Assembly: GCA_947069175.1 (NCBI GenBank)
Contig: CAMTDV010000003.1
Coordinates: forward strand, 82,189,978-82,253,977
Length of the DNA stretch: 64,000 nucleotides
Direction: 5' to 3'
Origin: Scalesia atractyloides
Taxonomy: Eukaryota; Streptophyta; Magnoliopsida; Asterales; Asteraceae
Below are positions 1 through 11,704 of the stretch, one piece after another; position 1 is the stretch's first letter; each line of letters opens with the position of its first letter. The notes under the pieces are model-generated. The model searched no databases. It was not told the DNA's origin and was given only the letters and a program-made list of their open reading frames with translations. A program made the position numbers and the translations under genes.

Positions 1-430
1 TTTCTTTTTTCATTTAAAGCTAACTCTTCACAACTTTAGTTTGCGAGGAAGTATTAGACAATAATATATTATAGGGAGTGAACATGTAATTTTGTCCTCT
101 CTACAAATTGGACTATGATGTAACCTTAAATCCCAAAACAATCTAATACAATCATAATTTCATAGTTTAGTTTATTTCAATTTTGTTGACTTTGAGAGAT
201 ACTCATTTTCTACTATATTTAAAAACATAAAAACCCGAATCTTTACAATTTCAAATGATTGTGAAAATATATTTATAACTAAATATGCTTGAAGACCCTA
301 TATCCATTGGTATGAATGCAAAGGTTTATACTTGATAAGATGCATGGCTTACAATTTGGTAGTCACAACTTGACTCCCCCTGTCTAAAGCTGATTTGACC
401 TATTTATAAGATTTGTTTTACATCTAAATA
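1..430. other. AT-rich intergenic DNA, nothing recognised
   Basis: No open frame with coding character and no repeat structure could be recognised before the tandem array that follows. Confidence 0.5.
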
Positions 431-900
431 ATTTAGAATCTTGTGTATTATACGAGTTATATAAATGTAATTTTATATTTTAAATAATAAAATAATATAT
501 TTTTAAAAACCTCGTTTATTACACGGGTTGAATAAATGTACTTTTATGTATTAATAATAAAAAAATATATCTTTAAAAACCATGTGTATTGTATGGGTTG
601 AATAAGTGTAATTTTATATACCAAATAATAAAAAATATATTTTTAAAACCCTGTGTATTACACGGATTTGTATGCTAAATAATAAAAAAATTATCTCTTT
701 AAAAAACCTTTTGTATTGTATGGGTTGAATAACTCTAATTTTTATATACCAAATAATAGAAATGTTATATCTTTAAAAACCTCGTGTATTACACGGGTTG
801 AATAAATGTAATTTTGTATAGTATCTTTAAAAAAACCTAATGTAATACACGGTTAAATAAATCTAATTTTATATAACAAATAATAAAGAAAAGTTATATT
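431..900. repeat. Tandem array, ~60-bp unit with TGTATTACACGGGTTGAATA core
   Basis: About seven degenerate copies of a unit carrying a (C)GTGTATTACACGGGTTGAAT core, then an AATGTAATTTTATAT tract and an AATAATAAAA tract. The core contains the short palindrome CGTGTATTACACG. Related units recur at about 3000-3110 and, in both orientations, inside the foldback element at 29.2-29.65 kb. The array is therefore part of a mobile repeat family rather than a local satellite. No coding function is visible. Confidence 0.7.
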
Positions 901-1099
901 TAAATAAACTAACGGATACTCGATACGCGATGGATAGGGTGATTGCAGAGATAATTTTGAAAAGAAGATAATCAGCAAATCGGCAACCATTTGAGTGATA
1001 AAATGTTGGTACCAACTCCGATAATTTTATTTATATATTATGTACGAAAACCGCTATAATAATTATTTTTAACAATGAAAATAAAATAAAAATACGTAA

Positions 1100-1375
1100 T
1101 ATATTAAAACAAAGTTTGGTTTTCGTGATAAATAATTTGTTTTATTTAAAAATATCTTAAATTTACAATTTAAATTTGATGATAATATTTTATTAGAGAA
1201 ATAGAAGGATTCTATTCGACATTCTTAATTATGAGATTTAATATTAATTTATTATTCATTTAATTAATATAAGGTAAGTAAGAAAGACCGGTGAGACATT
1301 CAGACAATAGAAGCCTCTGACATGTATCACAAATTGATTTCTTTTATTATATTGTATAGATATAGATATAAACTA
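1100..1375. repeat. Dispersed AT-rich repeat, copy 1 (related to 3370-3655)
   Basis: This stretch can be aligned by eye with 3370-3655. Shared blocks are a TAATTTG-TTTATTTAAAAA start, a GATAATATTTTATTA block, an ATAGAAG-ATTCTATT block, a GATTTAATATTAA block, and an ending TTTATTATAT followed by GATATAGATA. Both copies sit downstream of the TGTATTACACGGG repeats, so the pair looks like two diverged copies of one element. The superfamily cannot be assigned because no matching terminal repeats or TSD were found. Confidence 0.5.
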
Positions 1376-2740
1376 GAGGTGACAAAATGAATGAGTTTGA
1401 TTGGGCTAGTTGCTTGGTCAAGATCGATTTACGTTTGAATGGGGTTGGGTTAAGATGAGCCGATTTAAAAAAAGGGTCACAAAACTCTCTAGAAACGCAC
1501 AGAATGGCTAGCCTTTGAATTAAAACAGAGAAGTTTTCTTTGCCTATCATTTCTTAATAATTCGCAGTGAAGAAATGCATGTCACATCCACTCGAATTAG
1601 AAGAAATATTCACATATAAGTAGATCTAATCTCAACCTTTGATTTTAATGATCTTAGGGGTGAATTTTTTTTCCTTATTTTTTATATATATACATGATAA
1701 TAACTTAAAAACAAAGAACATGTGCAAATCAAACACGTGGACTATCCAGTACTATTATTTATATCCCAACTAAATACGACTCATTTATTAAGCTGTACAC
1801 CAACTTTTTACAACCCAAGTTAGCCCCATCCCGTCACTGTTTTTCAAGAGTCAAGACTCATATGTCAATACCACAAAACTAAAGATCATATAAAGTCACC
1901 CGTGCAATCTAAGGATGACCGATTATAAGCGGTGCACCGAATTGAAAGGTCAAATCAGGATATCATCGTTCAAAAATGGATCGCAAAGTCATTTTTTTAA
2001 CATTAAGGAGTCAGGTTAGCTTAATTGACATAATAGGTGCTGCCACCACAAATACATTTGAGTATATCTTTGGCAATTTGCTTCAGGACCGCGCTTCGTG
2101 GTGGCGGAACCTAAACTTTCGTCTCATTTGCTAGAATAACCCACATCGTTATTTGTACCAACAAGCTTGGTTTCAGGCAGCTAATGTGGGTGGATGAGTG
2201 TCGAAAACAGTTGCAGCCACACTGATATATAGAACAAGTTGACAATTATGACATCACAATTATGACATTACCAAAGTGACGCAAAAATGTGACATCATAA
2301 AAAACATTCTTAGATTTTTCAAATCACAAGAAAAGAAAATGTCCGTGAGAAGACATCTATGTGGTAATGTGGTGTGCTCCCATATTATTTGCCGTCGCTC
2401 GCTTGTCAGTCGTTTAAAAAATATTTGTTGATTTCCCGCTTGGTTGTAAATGAGCCGATCGGCACAGTTTGTAAACAAGCCAAACACAAGCAAAGGTAGC
2501 TCGGCTCGGTTCGGCTCGAATTTATTTTTTATTGATTTATTATATATATGCATACAAATTACAATTATATTTATAGTTCTATACACACCGCTTTATTGGG
2601 TTCGGCCCAATATATGCAAATATGCAATTATATTTATACTTACTAGTCTAATCAACCCCATAAAAAATTTAACACTAAGTTTAATAGTAAAATATAAGTT
2701 GTAAAGTGACACTCTTGACTTCTTTTTCTCATTGGTTGTC
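1376..2740. other. Intergenic DNA with low-copy repeat remnants
   Basis: No gene recognised. Around 2450-2530 there is a GCTCGGCTCGGTTCGGCTCG tract of the kind found at the ends of degraded plant MITEs. Open frames here are short, lack start context and resemble no protein family. Confidence 0.4.
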
Positions 2741-2814
2741 CTTTGTCATTGGTCTTCCGCTATCACCTTACGCCACAATGCGACAATTGTTCTCTGCAGT
2801 ATTCTCATCGCCTC

Positions 2815-2935
2815 ATTGGCCTTAACCTGCGCATCATCCTCGGAAAGTCCGATCTCAGGCTTAGTGTCATCCTCGAACAATTAAGCCTCAGGCTTAGTGT
2901 CATCCTCGGACAGTCAGACCTCAGTCGTCACCCGA
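2815..2935. repeat. Short tandem repeat, ~45-bp unit
   Basis: The phrase TCAGGCTTAGTGTCATCCTC occurs twice about 45 bp apart, and CATCCTCGGAAAGTCCGATC starts a third, partial copy. The unit is GC-richer than its surroundings. It keeps one frame open by chance, but the protein would be a low-complexity repeat and no gene is called. Confidence 0.6.
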
Positions 2936-3369
2936 CAACAGAAACATCAAAGAAAACATCCCATGTTTTTGGTTGTCAAAATCAATCAAGTAAATAAATG
3001 TAACTTTGTATTCTAAATTATAAAAAAAAATGTTATATATTTAAAAAACTTGTGTATTCCAATGTTGAATAAATGTAGTTTTACATATTAAATAATAAAA
3101 AGGTTGTTAGGTTTGTTTTTATAAACTATACCTAATCAAACAAAAACGTATTTATCGAAGGTTATAACACCAGATCGAGAAGAGCTGATAAGATATATAT
3201 AATATCATTATCAAACTATCAATATAATGTTAATGTTATATTAATATTAAAGCATGTGAAATATTAATTACATAATGTTGATATTAATTTATGTAATGTT
3301 ATGTTAATAATCTGTTAGTTTTGCTTAATATATTAGTTAGCGTGGATATTATATTTATCCCACAGTATT

Positions 3370-3655
3370 TTGTTTGGTTTTGATGATAGATAATTTGGTT
3401 TATTTAAAAACATTTTATCTTAAATTAACAATATAAATTTGAAGATAATATTTTATTATAAAAAATAGAAGAATTCTATTTCAAATTCAAAGTAGAATAA
3501 GATTTAATATTAACTTATTATTTAATCAATATAAGATAAGTATGAAAAGAGATGGGAAAACAGAAAATTAGATGGCTCCAATAAATGACACGTGTAACAC
3601 ATTGGTTTACTTTATTATATAGTATAAAAGTAAAGATATAGATATAGATTTAGTT
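3370..3655. repeat. Dispersed AT-rich repeat, copy 2 (related to 1100-1375)
   Basis: Second copy of the repeat described at 1100-1375, with the same order of AT-rich blocks and the same ending (TTTATTATATAGTATAAA then GATATAGATATAG). It follows tandem-unit remnants at 2995-3110, matching the order of the first copy. No coding content. Confidence 0.5.
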
Positions 3656-5884
3656 TTTAGTATCGTATAAATAAATAGATTACGTTCAAAATGTTACATA
3701 ATTGAAAATAAACATGTGATAAAGGTTCATGAAATTTTCATATTCTTCAATTTTATAAAATAAAAGTTAACCAGATTTTAAATTTTATTAAGGATAAACT
3801 GAGGGATGAAAAAAAAAATAAAAATAAACATTTACAATAAGGCGCCCAAAATTAACTTACATTTGTTTAAAAATGAACTTACATTTGTAAAAACAAATCT
3901 AATGATGTGATGAAGGTGTAAATAGGCTAAACAAGAAAATAGAGATGAAGAGAAAAGAACCAATTGGAACAATTTTCTGTAAATTCCATGAATGCAAATT
4001 ACAAGACTTAAAAGACTTAAATATGCAAATGGAAGTACATGCCCACCATTCCACTAATGCATGTTCACCATGTCATGTCTATTATTTTCAGCAATGCACT
4101 ACCACTGACTCCTACCTTTTCCACATATGCTAAATCACAAAATCAACAATGCAATGCAATGCATCAGAGTTGAAAACATATGCAAAATTAATTTCACGAG
4201 CTAATCCAATAACTTGCTTGGCTTCCTTGTGGTTCTCTTGGGCCTGGCCATCGGCCCACTAGCTGATATAAACTAGAGGGTATTTCCACGTTTTGCGGCG
4301 GACTTTCACTTATTATTGGTTATACAAACATGCGGACTTTCACTTATTATTGGTTATACAAACATTTGGTATAGTAATCAAATGGTGGTGGTTTTTACAT
4401 TAATCGAAAACTATGAAACGGAATACAGGTATCACTACCAATGTTCAAACGGTATAAGTTTGATTCGTCCCAGTATAATAGCGGTACAATGTCAATTTAT
4501 CAGAAATAAAAGCCATGAAAACGAATATCGGTACTGAATCCGATGTTTTCGGGTTTTATATGTTATCCGTTTTTCTCAATTTATAGCAGAATGTTGGATG
4601 TGGGTAGTAAGCTATAAATAGATTGGTGCAGCACTAAGTTTATTAATTCAAAGTTATAAATAAACTACCTTAGTCAAATGAATTTATCACTTCAATTTCA
4701 GAAAAGAAATTACATTCTTCATTGCTAACGAAATGTTTTTAGTTTTGGATTTTTCTATAATAAGGTGAACACATGCCCGAAAAAAAAATGTCATAATTTA
4801 CCTTATCATAGTATATTAAAATACTAATTTTGTGATGTAAAAAGAATATCTTCAAAAGTTGCCGCTACTCCCTACGAATCATGTCTTTTCAGTCTTCAGA
4901 TACTTAATTTACAATCCACCCCCTCCCTGTACTTTCATTCAAAACCCCAAAATCAACTAATTTTATCACAAAACCCAAGCTACTCTTTCTCTCTACATCC
5001 AAATATAACTCGCAAACAATAAATTCTTTATCATCACCATCGGACCTTCAACGCCATGTCACAGACTCCTGGCCAGCGAGCGGTGCAACAGCTCGTCAGA
5101 AAATTACTAGAAAATGCCACTGGTTGGCTGAAATCACCCCCCAGCACCCCCACCGCCACGTTATAAGGAAACATCGTTGGTCACCACTGCCAACAAATAC
5201 AACAGCAACCAGATCTCACCTCCTTCACCGAAATAAATCCCATTCGCCAAAAATCGGCACCTGCAGTTGGCAGTCAAATTCATAGACATCCTCCCTCGTC
5301 GCCTACCTTCATTTCCATCTCAATCCAACGTTACCAGCGGCGGTGCTGGCGGTGGCTGTGGTAGGGTTGAAGCACCAGCAGAACATCGTCGTCTAGGATG
5401 ATGGGAACGATGGATGGCGGTTGAATGTGAAAAATAATTGACCAATCCTTACGAAGAACAGCATAATCGACCAAAGAGAAAAAAAAAAGTAGAAAATAAA
5501 TAAATTTGCTAATCCCCATTACTTAAAACTTTATCGTTATGTTATGAATTACTAATATAGAGTAGTTTCTTCCTCAACAGATATCTAATTAATAATTATA
5601 TACTATAGAATTATATGCATTGAATGAAGCTCCTAAACTTGCGCCTCGCTATCAGCCGACATAGCACATAATCAACACTACAAGTACACCAAACAAAATT
5701 TAGCAAATTGCAAATCATTTAAAATCCAAACCATCAGTATCAGATTCACTCAAGTAACAAATATAAAACTAAGATAATAGAGTATATAGAACCTCAATTG
5801 AAAGACAACACCAGAACATGAATCAATCCATAAAATGATAGAAAGAAAGAAATACATAGAGGATTATCAAACCTTTATCATGAG
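3656..5884. other. Intergenic DNA with one 34-bp tandem duplication
   Basis: No gene recognised. At 4298-4366 a ~34-bp segment beginning GCGGACTTTCACTTATTATT is present twice in direct tandem. The stretch 5030-5400 is GC-richer (Pro/Thr/Ser-like reading on both strands), but no frame is long or family-like enough to call. The last ~100 bp before 5885 would hold the 3' UTR of the gene that follows on the minus strand. Confidence 0.45.
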
Positions 5885-7586
5885 TTAAGTCGAAAGCGTC
5901 TGCAGCTTCCTCAATCGTTTCATTGCAGGGGAGGTGGTCTTCATCACCTTCCTAACCTTCGCCTTCTTCTTCTTCTTCGCCTTTTTCACGGCAGGCGGCA
6001 TCTCTCTAATCGGTCCAGGTGGCACCCCTTTCTTTAACGCACTGCCTCTGGGCGTAACAGAGGGCGGAATTCTGAGACTTTGAGGTGGTAACGGACTCTT
6101 TGGCTTCCACACCAAATTATTCTTTGAAAATCGAACTTTTTTCGCGCTCTTTTCTCCGCCACTCTTCATGGCGGTACCCCCTTGTTCGGTGTTGTCAGCG
6201 TTGTTTGCTTCGCGGGCTTCAACACTCTTAACTCGTTTTCTCTTTTTCGAAAATTTACTGTTCGAGATGGTGATTGTTGATAAATCTTCATGCAAACTCA
6301 ATTCGCCATCTTTATCCAAACCGTCTTCTTCAGCCACCTTCTCAAACTCCTTCTGAAGATTTGATTTAAAAAGCTCGGTAAACGAAACAACATTCGTGTC
6401 ACTGGCTACACCATTGCTTGCACTCTCCCCATTTGAGACAATCATGTTAGCATCGTCATTTTCTTTTCCCGTTTCTTGTTTTTTCGCTATCTAACCCCTC
6501 TTTAGCCCCCTTCTTCTTCTTCTTTTTCTTTGAAGACTTCTTCGATCCTTCTGCAGCACTTCTAGAGCCTTCCAATAACAAAGCAGAACTAGCTTTAATA
6601 GGTACCAAATCCGGAACCTCTTCATCACCATCAACTTCAACCATCGGAAACTGAACATCCGCGCCCGACGTTTCCAACTCCTTCTCCAACTTCAAAAACT
6701 CCTTATTCAACCCAAACAAAACCTTCCTATTCCCCTGAAAACACTCACTACCCGACCCCAACTCATAAAACTTACCCGCAAATCCCATTTTCAACGCGAT
6801 CGTACCCAAATTCACAACCTCGCTATCCTCTTCCCCTTCCCCCTCTCCTCCACTCTTCTTCCTCGCAATCAAGCTCTTCCCCATACACAGCAACCGCTCG
6901 AAAACATTACTCTTAATTTTCCCAACCAACACCTTATCTTCACTCACACTCGTAACCCTAAGCAAAGGCTTAAACAAAATCTCAAACACTTGATACACTT
7001 CCTGTCCGCTAACCGGCAAATAACCGTTCAATTCATCGAGAAATACAGAAGCTATATGATAATTAACACCATTACCTAAAAACTTCTTCTCACTAGCCAA
7101 CAAACACTTCTCTTCAAACACATTAACCACACGCCGACACAAATCCACATTCCAATCATATTTTTTCATCAATTTAAAACTAGAATTAACAAACCGGCGA
7201 ATAAGCAAGTAACACTTATCTAACCTAAGGACATCAATACCGGACCATTCACGGCGAACAGTGGTGAAAAAAACAGATAAATAATGAAGCGATAACGGAA
7301 CATCTAGAGTTAAGAGCATGGAGGAGAGTCGGTTAATGAGATTGGATTGTACCGGAGCTTTATCGGCGTGCCAGATGCAGTAGAAGAGGCCTTTCCAGAG
7401 CTTTTTCATCTCGTCGTCGGAGATTTGGGGCTGTGTTGGGAGCCAGGTGGTGAGTTCTCGGAGAGCTTTTGACCTAGCGGCGGTGTTGCAGGAGGCTAGG
7501 TTTCGGATTAGGGGGAGAGATTGTGGTGGTACGACAGCGGTTGGTGGATCTGTGGTGGTGGTGGTGGTGGATTGTTCTACCTCCAT
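5885..7586 (-). pseudogene. RRP1: RRP1/NOP52-type ribosomal RNA processing protein, frame broken by a 1-nt insertion
   Basis: Two adjoining reading frames together give one Nop52-family protein. The first runs from ATG at 7586 (MEVEQST...) and carries the conserved N-terminal domain: SKALRELTTWL, KKLWKGLFYCIWHADKAPVQ, then VFFTTVRREWSGIDVLRLDKCYLLIRRF. It ends in a Lys-rich stretch at a TGA at 6456-6458. The second frame (6445-5885) starts with the acidic/serine region and ends in a basic tail (KKAKKKKKAKVRK, KRLRKLQTLST). Removing one A from the AAAA run just before the TGA reads through as NGKRNDDANMIVSNGE and gives 566 aa. Family members are nucleolar and act in pre-rRNA processing for the large ribosomal subunit. 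The longer upstream frame to 7733 is not used because similarity begins after the internal Met. No intron is needed. The break may be a real null allele or a homopolymer sequencing error; the rest looks intact. Confidence 0.85.
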
Positions 7587-7739
7587 TTGTGGTGTTGGGT
7601 GAAGAGGTGAAACCCTAGATTGTGAAGTATGAATATGAAGGATGACCTGACCTGGCCGGACCCCCCTGTGTATTTGAATAAAGTTGTTGTGTCTGGATTG
7701 CAGGAGTTGTCCCTCTAGTTTGCTGAATATCATAAAACA

Positions 7740-8080
7740 GTCCTCGGGCTATTCATGAAAAGTAGGGACGGCAAAAATAAAAAATAAAAAACCGAGTCAG
7801 GTATGGAATTAGGTCATACTCATATACGCGAACTAATAATTAGATGGGGTTCGGCTACAAAATTTATTTTGTCAAAAAGTGATGTGGATCTTTAGATTAA
7901 AATAATCAATGGTTTGTTATGGTTTGAATATGGTGTTTTAGTTATCTTCACTATATTATCTAGGGTTTTATTTGTTTGTTTTGATGATGAGGTTGTTTGT
8001 TTTGATATTGAGGTTCTGATAATATAAAACACCATACATTTGATCGTTGTATCATGGTGTGTTTGCGTGGGTTGCGGCAT
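7740..8080. other. Upstream region of the RRP1 gene
   Basis: Holds the promoter side of the minus-strand RRP1 gene. I see no clear TATA box and no coding frame of interest. Confidence 0.35.
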
Positions 8081-8084
8081 TGTC

Positions 8085-8880
8085 CCGCTGACGTGGCTAT
8101 GAAGCCTGGCGGGGGGTGGCGATGATGTGGATGGCTGCGATTGGCTAGGAAAATCAGACCGTTTGGGCTAGCTGTTGACCATGGGGGTTTCCGCTATGTA
8201 ACTCAAATTTTTATAAAATTTTACCAATTTTTACCTATAAATACCCATCCCAAACATCAATATTTTTCACATATACTTTCTTCAAATACATATTTTCAAC
8301 CAAAACCAACCCGAAAACCGAAAATGGTTCATTGGACCGAGGAGAAGAGACAGCGCTAATGGCGTAAATCGTTGACGCACAACGAACGCTGCGTCGTGGT
8401 CAAACCGCCTATTGGACACAAGCGTTTAGCAATACCAACAACATGTCGGAAACGCGCGTCACAACTTGAACGCGTGTCAACATAAATGGCATGAGCTAAA
8501 ACCGAAGTCGGTTCAGTTTAAAGTTTGCTTCGACCGTGTCCCTGCGGCGACCTAAGCCACGACGATCGAGCGGAGATCACCAAAATCGAGTATAGGCACG
8601 ATGGGAATGCGGAATTTCGTTAGGTTCCCCACTTTAATATTTACCGTATTTTGTAATTTTTTGTAGGATTTATTATGAAGTTTTTAAATTTATTAGGATT
8701 TTATGTAACTTTTTTTAAATTAATTTAGTGCTGTGTTTTATTATATATATATATATATATTTCCATATGTCACCCACGCCGGCTAGCCCACGTCGCTCCC
8801 ACACCCCATTTTTTTGTGGTGGCCTGGTGGAGTCCATCTCCTCCACATGTCAACCCAAACCCCCTCACACCCTGTGGTCT
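8085..8880 (+). mobile_element. PIF/Harbinger-like remnant with decayed SANT/Myb-type ORF1
   Basis: A TATAAATA box at about 8235 is followed by an ATG at 8323 reading MVHWTEEKRQR then a stop. This resembles the 'W-T-E-E' start of the SANT/trihelix-like ORF1 proteins of plant PIF/Harbinger elements. Further on, in another frame (about 8490-8560), the reading KWHELKPKSVQFKVCFDRV matches the 'SKWHELKP..QF..CFDRV' part of that family. Several stops and frame changes separate the pieces, so this is a fossil. The edges are GC-rich, but exact terminal repeats and TSD were not identified and the limits are approximate. Confidence 0.45.
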
Positions 8881-9413
8881 TATATGTTGTTTTTGGTATA
8901 TTAAAAGAATATAAAGGTTCGGTATACCAAACTCCAATGACCTTTACACTATTTAGAAGCTTTTGACTTTGTAATCAACTCCTGACCTTTAATATTATTT
9001 ATATTTTGTATGTTGTGAAATGTATAAATTAAAATTACAATGACATTACTTATTTATGAAAAAACTTATTTGTATGTAATCATATTTTAATTTGTAATAG
9101 TTATACAATTAAAAGAAGTTAAGTACAAGGATGGTGCATGTGTTTTGTACATAACGATAGTTTGCTCACCAACTTTTAAAGCTACAATGACGGACCTAAG
9201 GTTTGATTTTTTTTAACTCTGATGGTCCTTGACTTTGATATGAGTTAAGTTTTGTTAAATTTTAATAATACCCAAAAAAACCCTAGGTTAATAAAACTTA
9301 TTTAATATTGTTGCCTTAGGATGGGATCCACCACCATCTCCTTCTCATCACCACCACCCACCACCTTCATATAACCGCCACCACCATTACCATTTTCATC
9401 AAACCATCGCACC
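8881..9413. other. Intergenic DNA, insertion flank of the LTR element
   Basis: No gene recognised. A CACCACC-rich stretch at 9327-9400 leads into the insertion site. The last five bases, GCACC (9409-9413), are the left target-site duplication of the element at 9414-17145. Confidence 0.5.
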
Positions 9414-9617
9414 TGTAACATTCATTGTAAAACGGGTTCTAAAACCCGCTCCCTTTAAATAAATCAAATATACGATATGAGGTTTCGTCACGTATTTATG
9501 TTAATCGTTCAAATTCAAATTTCTGTAATTAATGAATAAATTAAAAGAGTTTATATAATAAATAAATAAAAACTAATAATAATATTAATAACTAAATTAA
9601 AAATAATAAAAATAAAT

Positions 9618-9705
9618 ATTAAGCGTGACCGGGTTTCGAACCCGGGTCTGCTTGGAACTAACACACATCGCACACCACTGCACTGCACACACATACTTGA
9701 ATAAA
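9618..9705 (-). other. Opposite-strand tRNA-like module in the 5' LTR
   Basis: Read on the minus strand, the sequence ends with ACCCGGGTTCGAAACCCGGT. This is a perfect B-box/T-arm: CCGGG / TTCGAAA / CCCGG, a 5-bp stem with a 7-nt loop. The upstream half, where a D-arm/A-box would lie, is GTGTG-rich and poorly tRNA-like. The sister LTR at 40.0 kb keeps a much better A box at the same place, so this looks like an eroded tRNA-derived segment. Confidence 0.6.
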
Positions 9706-10269
9706 TCCTAAACCAAATAGGTTACATATAGAATCAATACCTTAAATATACTTTCACATCGTCTGAAACGGCTGCAACTACAACCCATCATCAATCTCTG
9801 TTTCATGATTCGATTTAAATGAAGAAAACGTTTCTAAAATGTGGGTTAAACACAATCATTGAAGAAGTTACAATCAAATTGACTATGTAGTCAATCGGTC
9901 ATCAATTCCATAACCGAAATCTTGTTGAAACCGAAGCCTACACTTAAACCAGTGTTCACCTATAATAGCTATACTAAACACCTACTGAAACTCGCTCACA
10001 CACGTGCAAAACAAGTCTCTGTTCTTAAAACGTTCGCCGGAAAACATCTATAGTCGCCGGAGCATCATCGGAGAATTCAAGCTCACAGCTGCTCGGTAAA
10101 GTCGCTTGAATCTTCCTCTATTATCTTTTATTTTATTGTCAGTAGTGAATTAAGTGAGGGCAATTTGATTTAAGCAAATCGGGTTCTAATCTGGGTTTTT
10201 GCGTTTTTAAAAAGTGAAGAAGATGAAGTCTATATAATATATAAGTATAATTAAATTTAGTGTATTTAT

Positions 10270-10690
10270 CGGGTTAGACACATAGTCCAGCGGTGGACTG
10301 TGTGCAACTATAAAGCACACGTTCCGGGTTCGAGTCTCACACGCATCCAACTTTCGAAATAAAACCATTTTTTAAAAACCAATTCAGATCACCCCTTGGT
10401 AAGTGTATATAACTAATATAATTCTGGGTTAATACGGGTTAGACACATAGCCCAACTGGTTGACCTGCGTGCACACGAGACAAAGGTCCCGAGTTCGATT
10501 CTGGTCCCTGTAACCGGTTTAACAAATAATAAACCTTTTTATATAAAAACAAAAATATGGTTTAACCTAACTTGTATATATAAGTAATTAAAATCAGAAT
10601 TATTTCGGGTTAGACACGTAGCTCAGTTAGTAGAGCTGTGTGCACGTATACGGGAGGTCACGAGTTCGAACCTCACACACGCTGCCAATT
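10270..10690 (+). other. Three tandem tRNA-like modules in the 5' LTR
   Basis: Modules start near 10271, 10435 and 10608 (spacing about 165-173 bp), each opening GGGTTAGACAC. Module 1 has AGTCC-AGCGGT-GGACT as a perfect D-arm and GGGTTCGAGTC as B box. Module 2 has TAGCCCAACTGGTTG and GAGTTCGATTC. Module 3 has TAGCTCAGTTAGTAGAGC (D-stem GCTC/GAGC, close to a canonical A box) and GAGTTCGAACC. A-to-B spacing is tRNA-like at roughly 40-45 nt. No complete acceptor stem could be confirmed, so functional tRNA genes are not claimed. Between modules lie CCGGT-containing spacers and AAATAATAAACC-type AT tracts. Confidence 0.75.
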
Positions 10691-11692
10691 TCAAACATTA
10701 AACCGGTCAGACCACCTTGTCAGACCTGACAAGGTCAAATTTTTTAATTTTTATTTATTTATTTCTTTATTATTATTATTTAAAAACCATCTAAAAATGC
10801 TTAAAAATAAGATTTTTAAGTTTAAAAATTATATTAATTATCACAAAAAATAAATCTAAAAACCTAATAAAGAGCACCAATTGAAAATATGAATTTCAAA
10901 TAAAATTTATTTATTTATAGAATTATTACGTCATTATTTAGGTTAGTTTCTCTCGTGGATTAAATCCAAATTCGTGCGCATTCGATGTCAATCCAAGGAA
11001 ACGAACCCACTGTGAGTGAACCTTTACAAATTCCCTTTTTATTCATGTTTTAGGGTGTATCATGTGTCGTTTCATATATTTCGTTTATTCAAACACTTGT
11101 GCTATTACCATTATATGATCTAACGTGTGATGTAAATGTTATTTGTTGTATTGTGTGTTTACATTTTTGTCAGTTGCGTGCAATCATTCACATTAGGCCC
11201 ATCAGTTCCTCGTTGGAGACGACTTGAGCATCAGGTGCCTCATTAGATCGGCTCCGTTTGATTTTGAGCCTTGATCTCATTGTTCATCATTTGTCATGCT
11301 TGTGTGTACATTGATTGATAATATGTGGTTTGTAGTTAGATTTACATATGCGTTTACTCATATTTAGTTTATGCACATTTTTATTTAAATAACCAATATA
11401 ACTAATTCGTTCAAATGTTTAAATCTTCACTCGCCAACTTTTGTTGACCCAAAACCCTATTTTTTACACATGATACAGGTGGACAGGTTGAAGCAAGGAT
11501 CACATAGGAAATTGCCTTAGAAGAAATATAAAGATTTCATGAATATTGTTGTGCTTGTATGATTGTTGTAATTTTTCTTTTAAATTGGAAATAATAAATA
11601 TGAAACTTTATTATAGTAAATGTCATGAGCTTTGATGAAAACCCAATCATGCCCCGACTACTATTTCCGCTGCGGGTCAGGGTGTGACAGAT

Positions 11693-11704
11693 TGGTATCA
11701 AAGT
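11693..11704 (+). promoter_or_regulatory. Primer-binding site for initiator Met-tRNA
   Basis: TGGTATCAAAGT starts a few bases after the LTR end. It corresponds to the common plant site TGGTATCAGAGC with late mismatches. Its position fixes the plus orientation of the element. Confidence 0.8.

Larger units (their letters stand above)
9414..11689 (+). repeat. 5' LTR of the gag-only element
   Basis: Bounded by TG...CA. It has a TATA-like box at about 9960-9968, reading CTATAATAG, one A shorter than the CTATAAATAG of the 3' LTR. Downstream lie the three tRNA-like modules described separately. Because this LTR would drive full-length transcription, the damaged TATA may reduce its activity; that is inference. 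Confidence 0.92.

Noticed and set aside
431..900. CRISPR-like array
   Set aside because: Repeats are degenerate, spacers are not unique, and the DNA is plant nuclear; this is an AT-rich tandem repeat.
10270..10690. Calling the tRNA-like modules functional tRNA genes
   Set aside because: A/B boxes and D/T arms are recognisable, but I could not confirm 7-bp acceptor stems or a consistent anticodon arm, and they lie inside LTRs.
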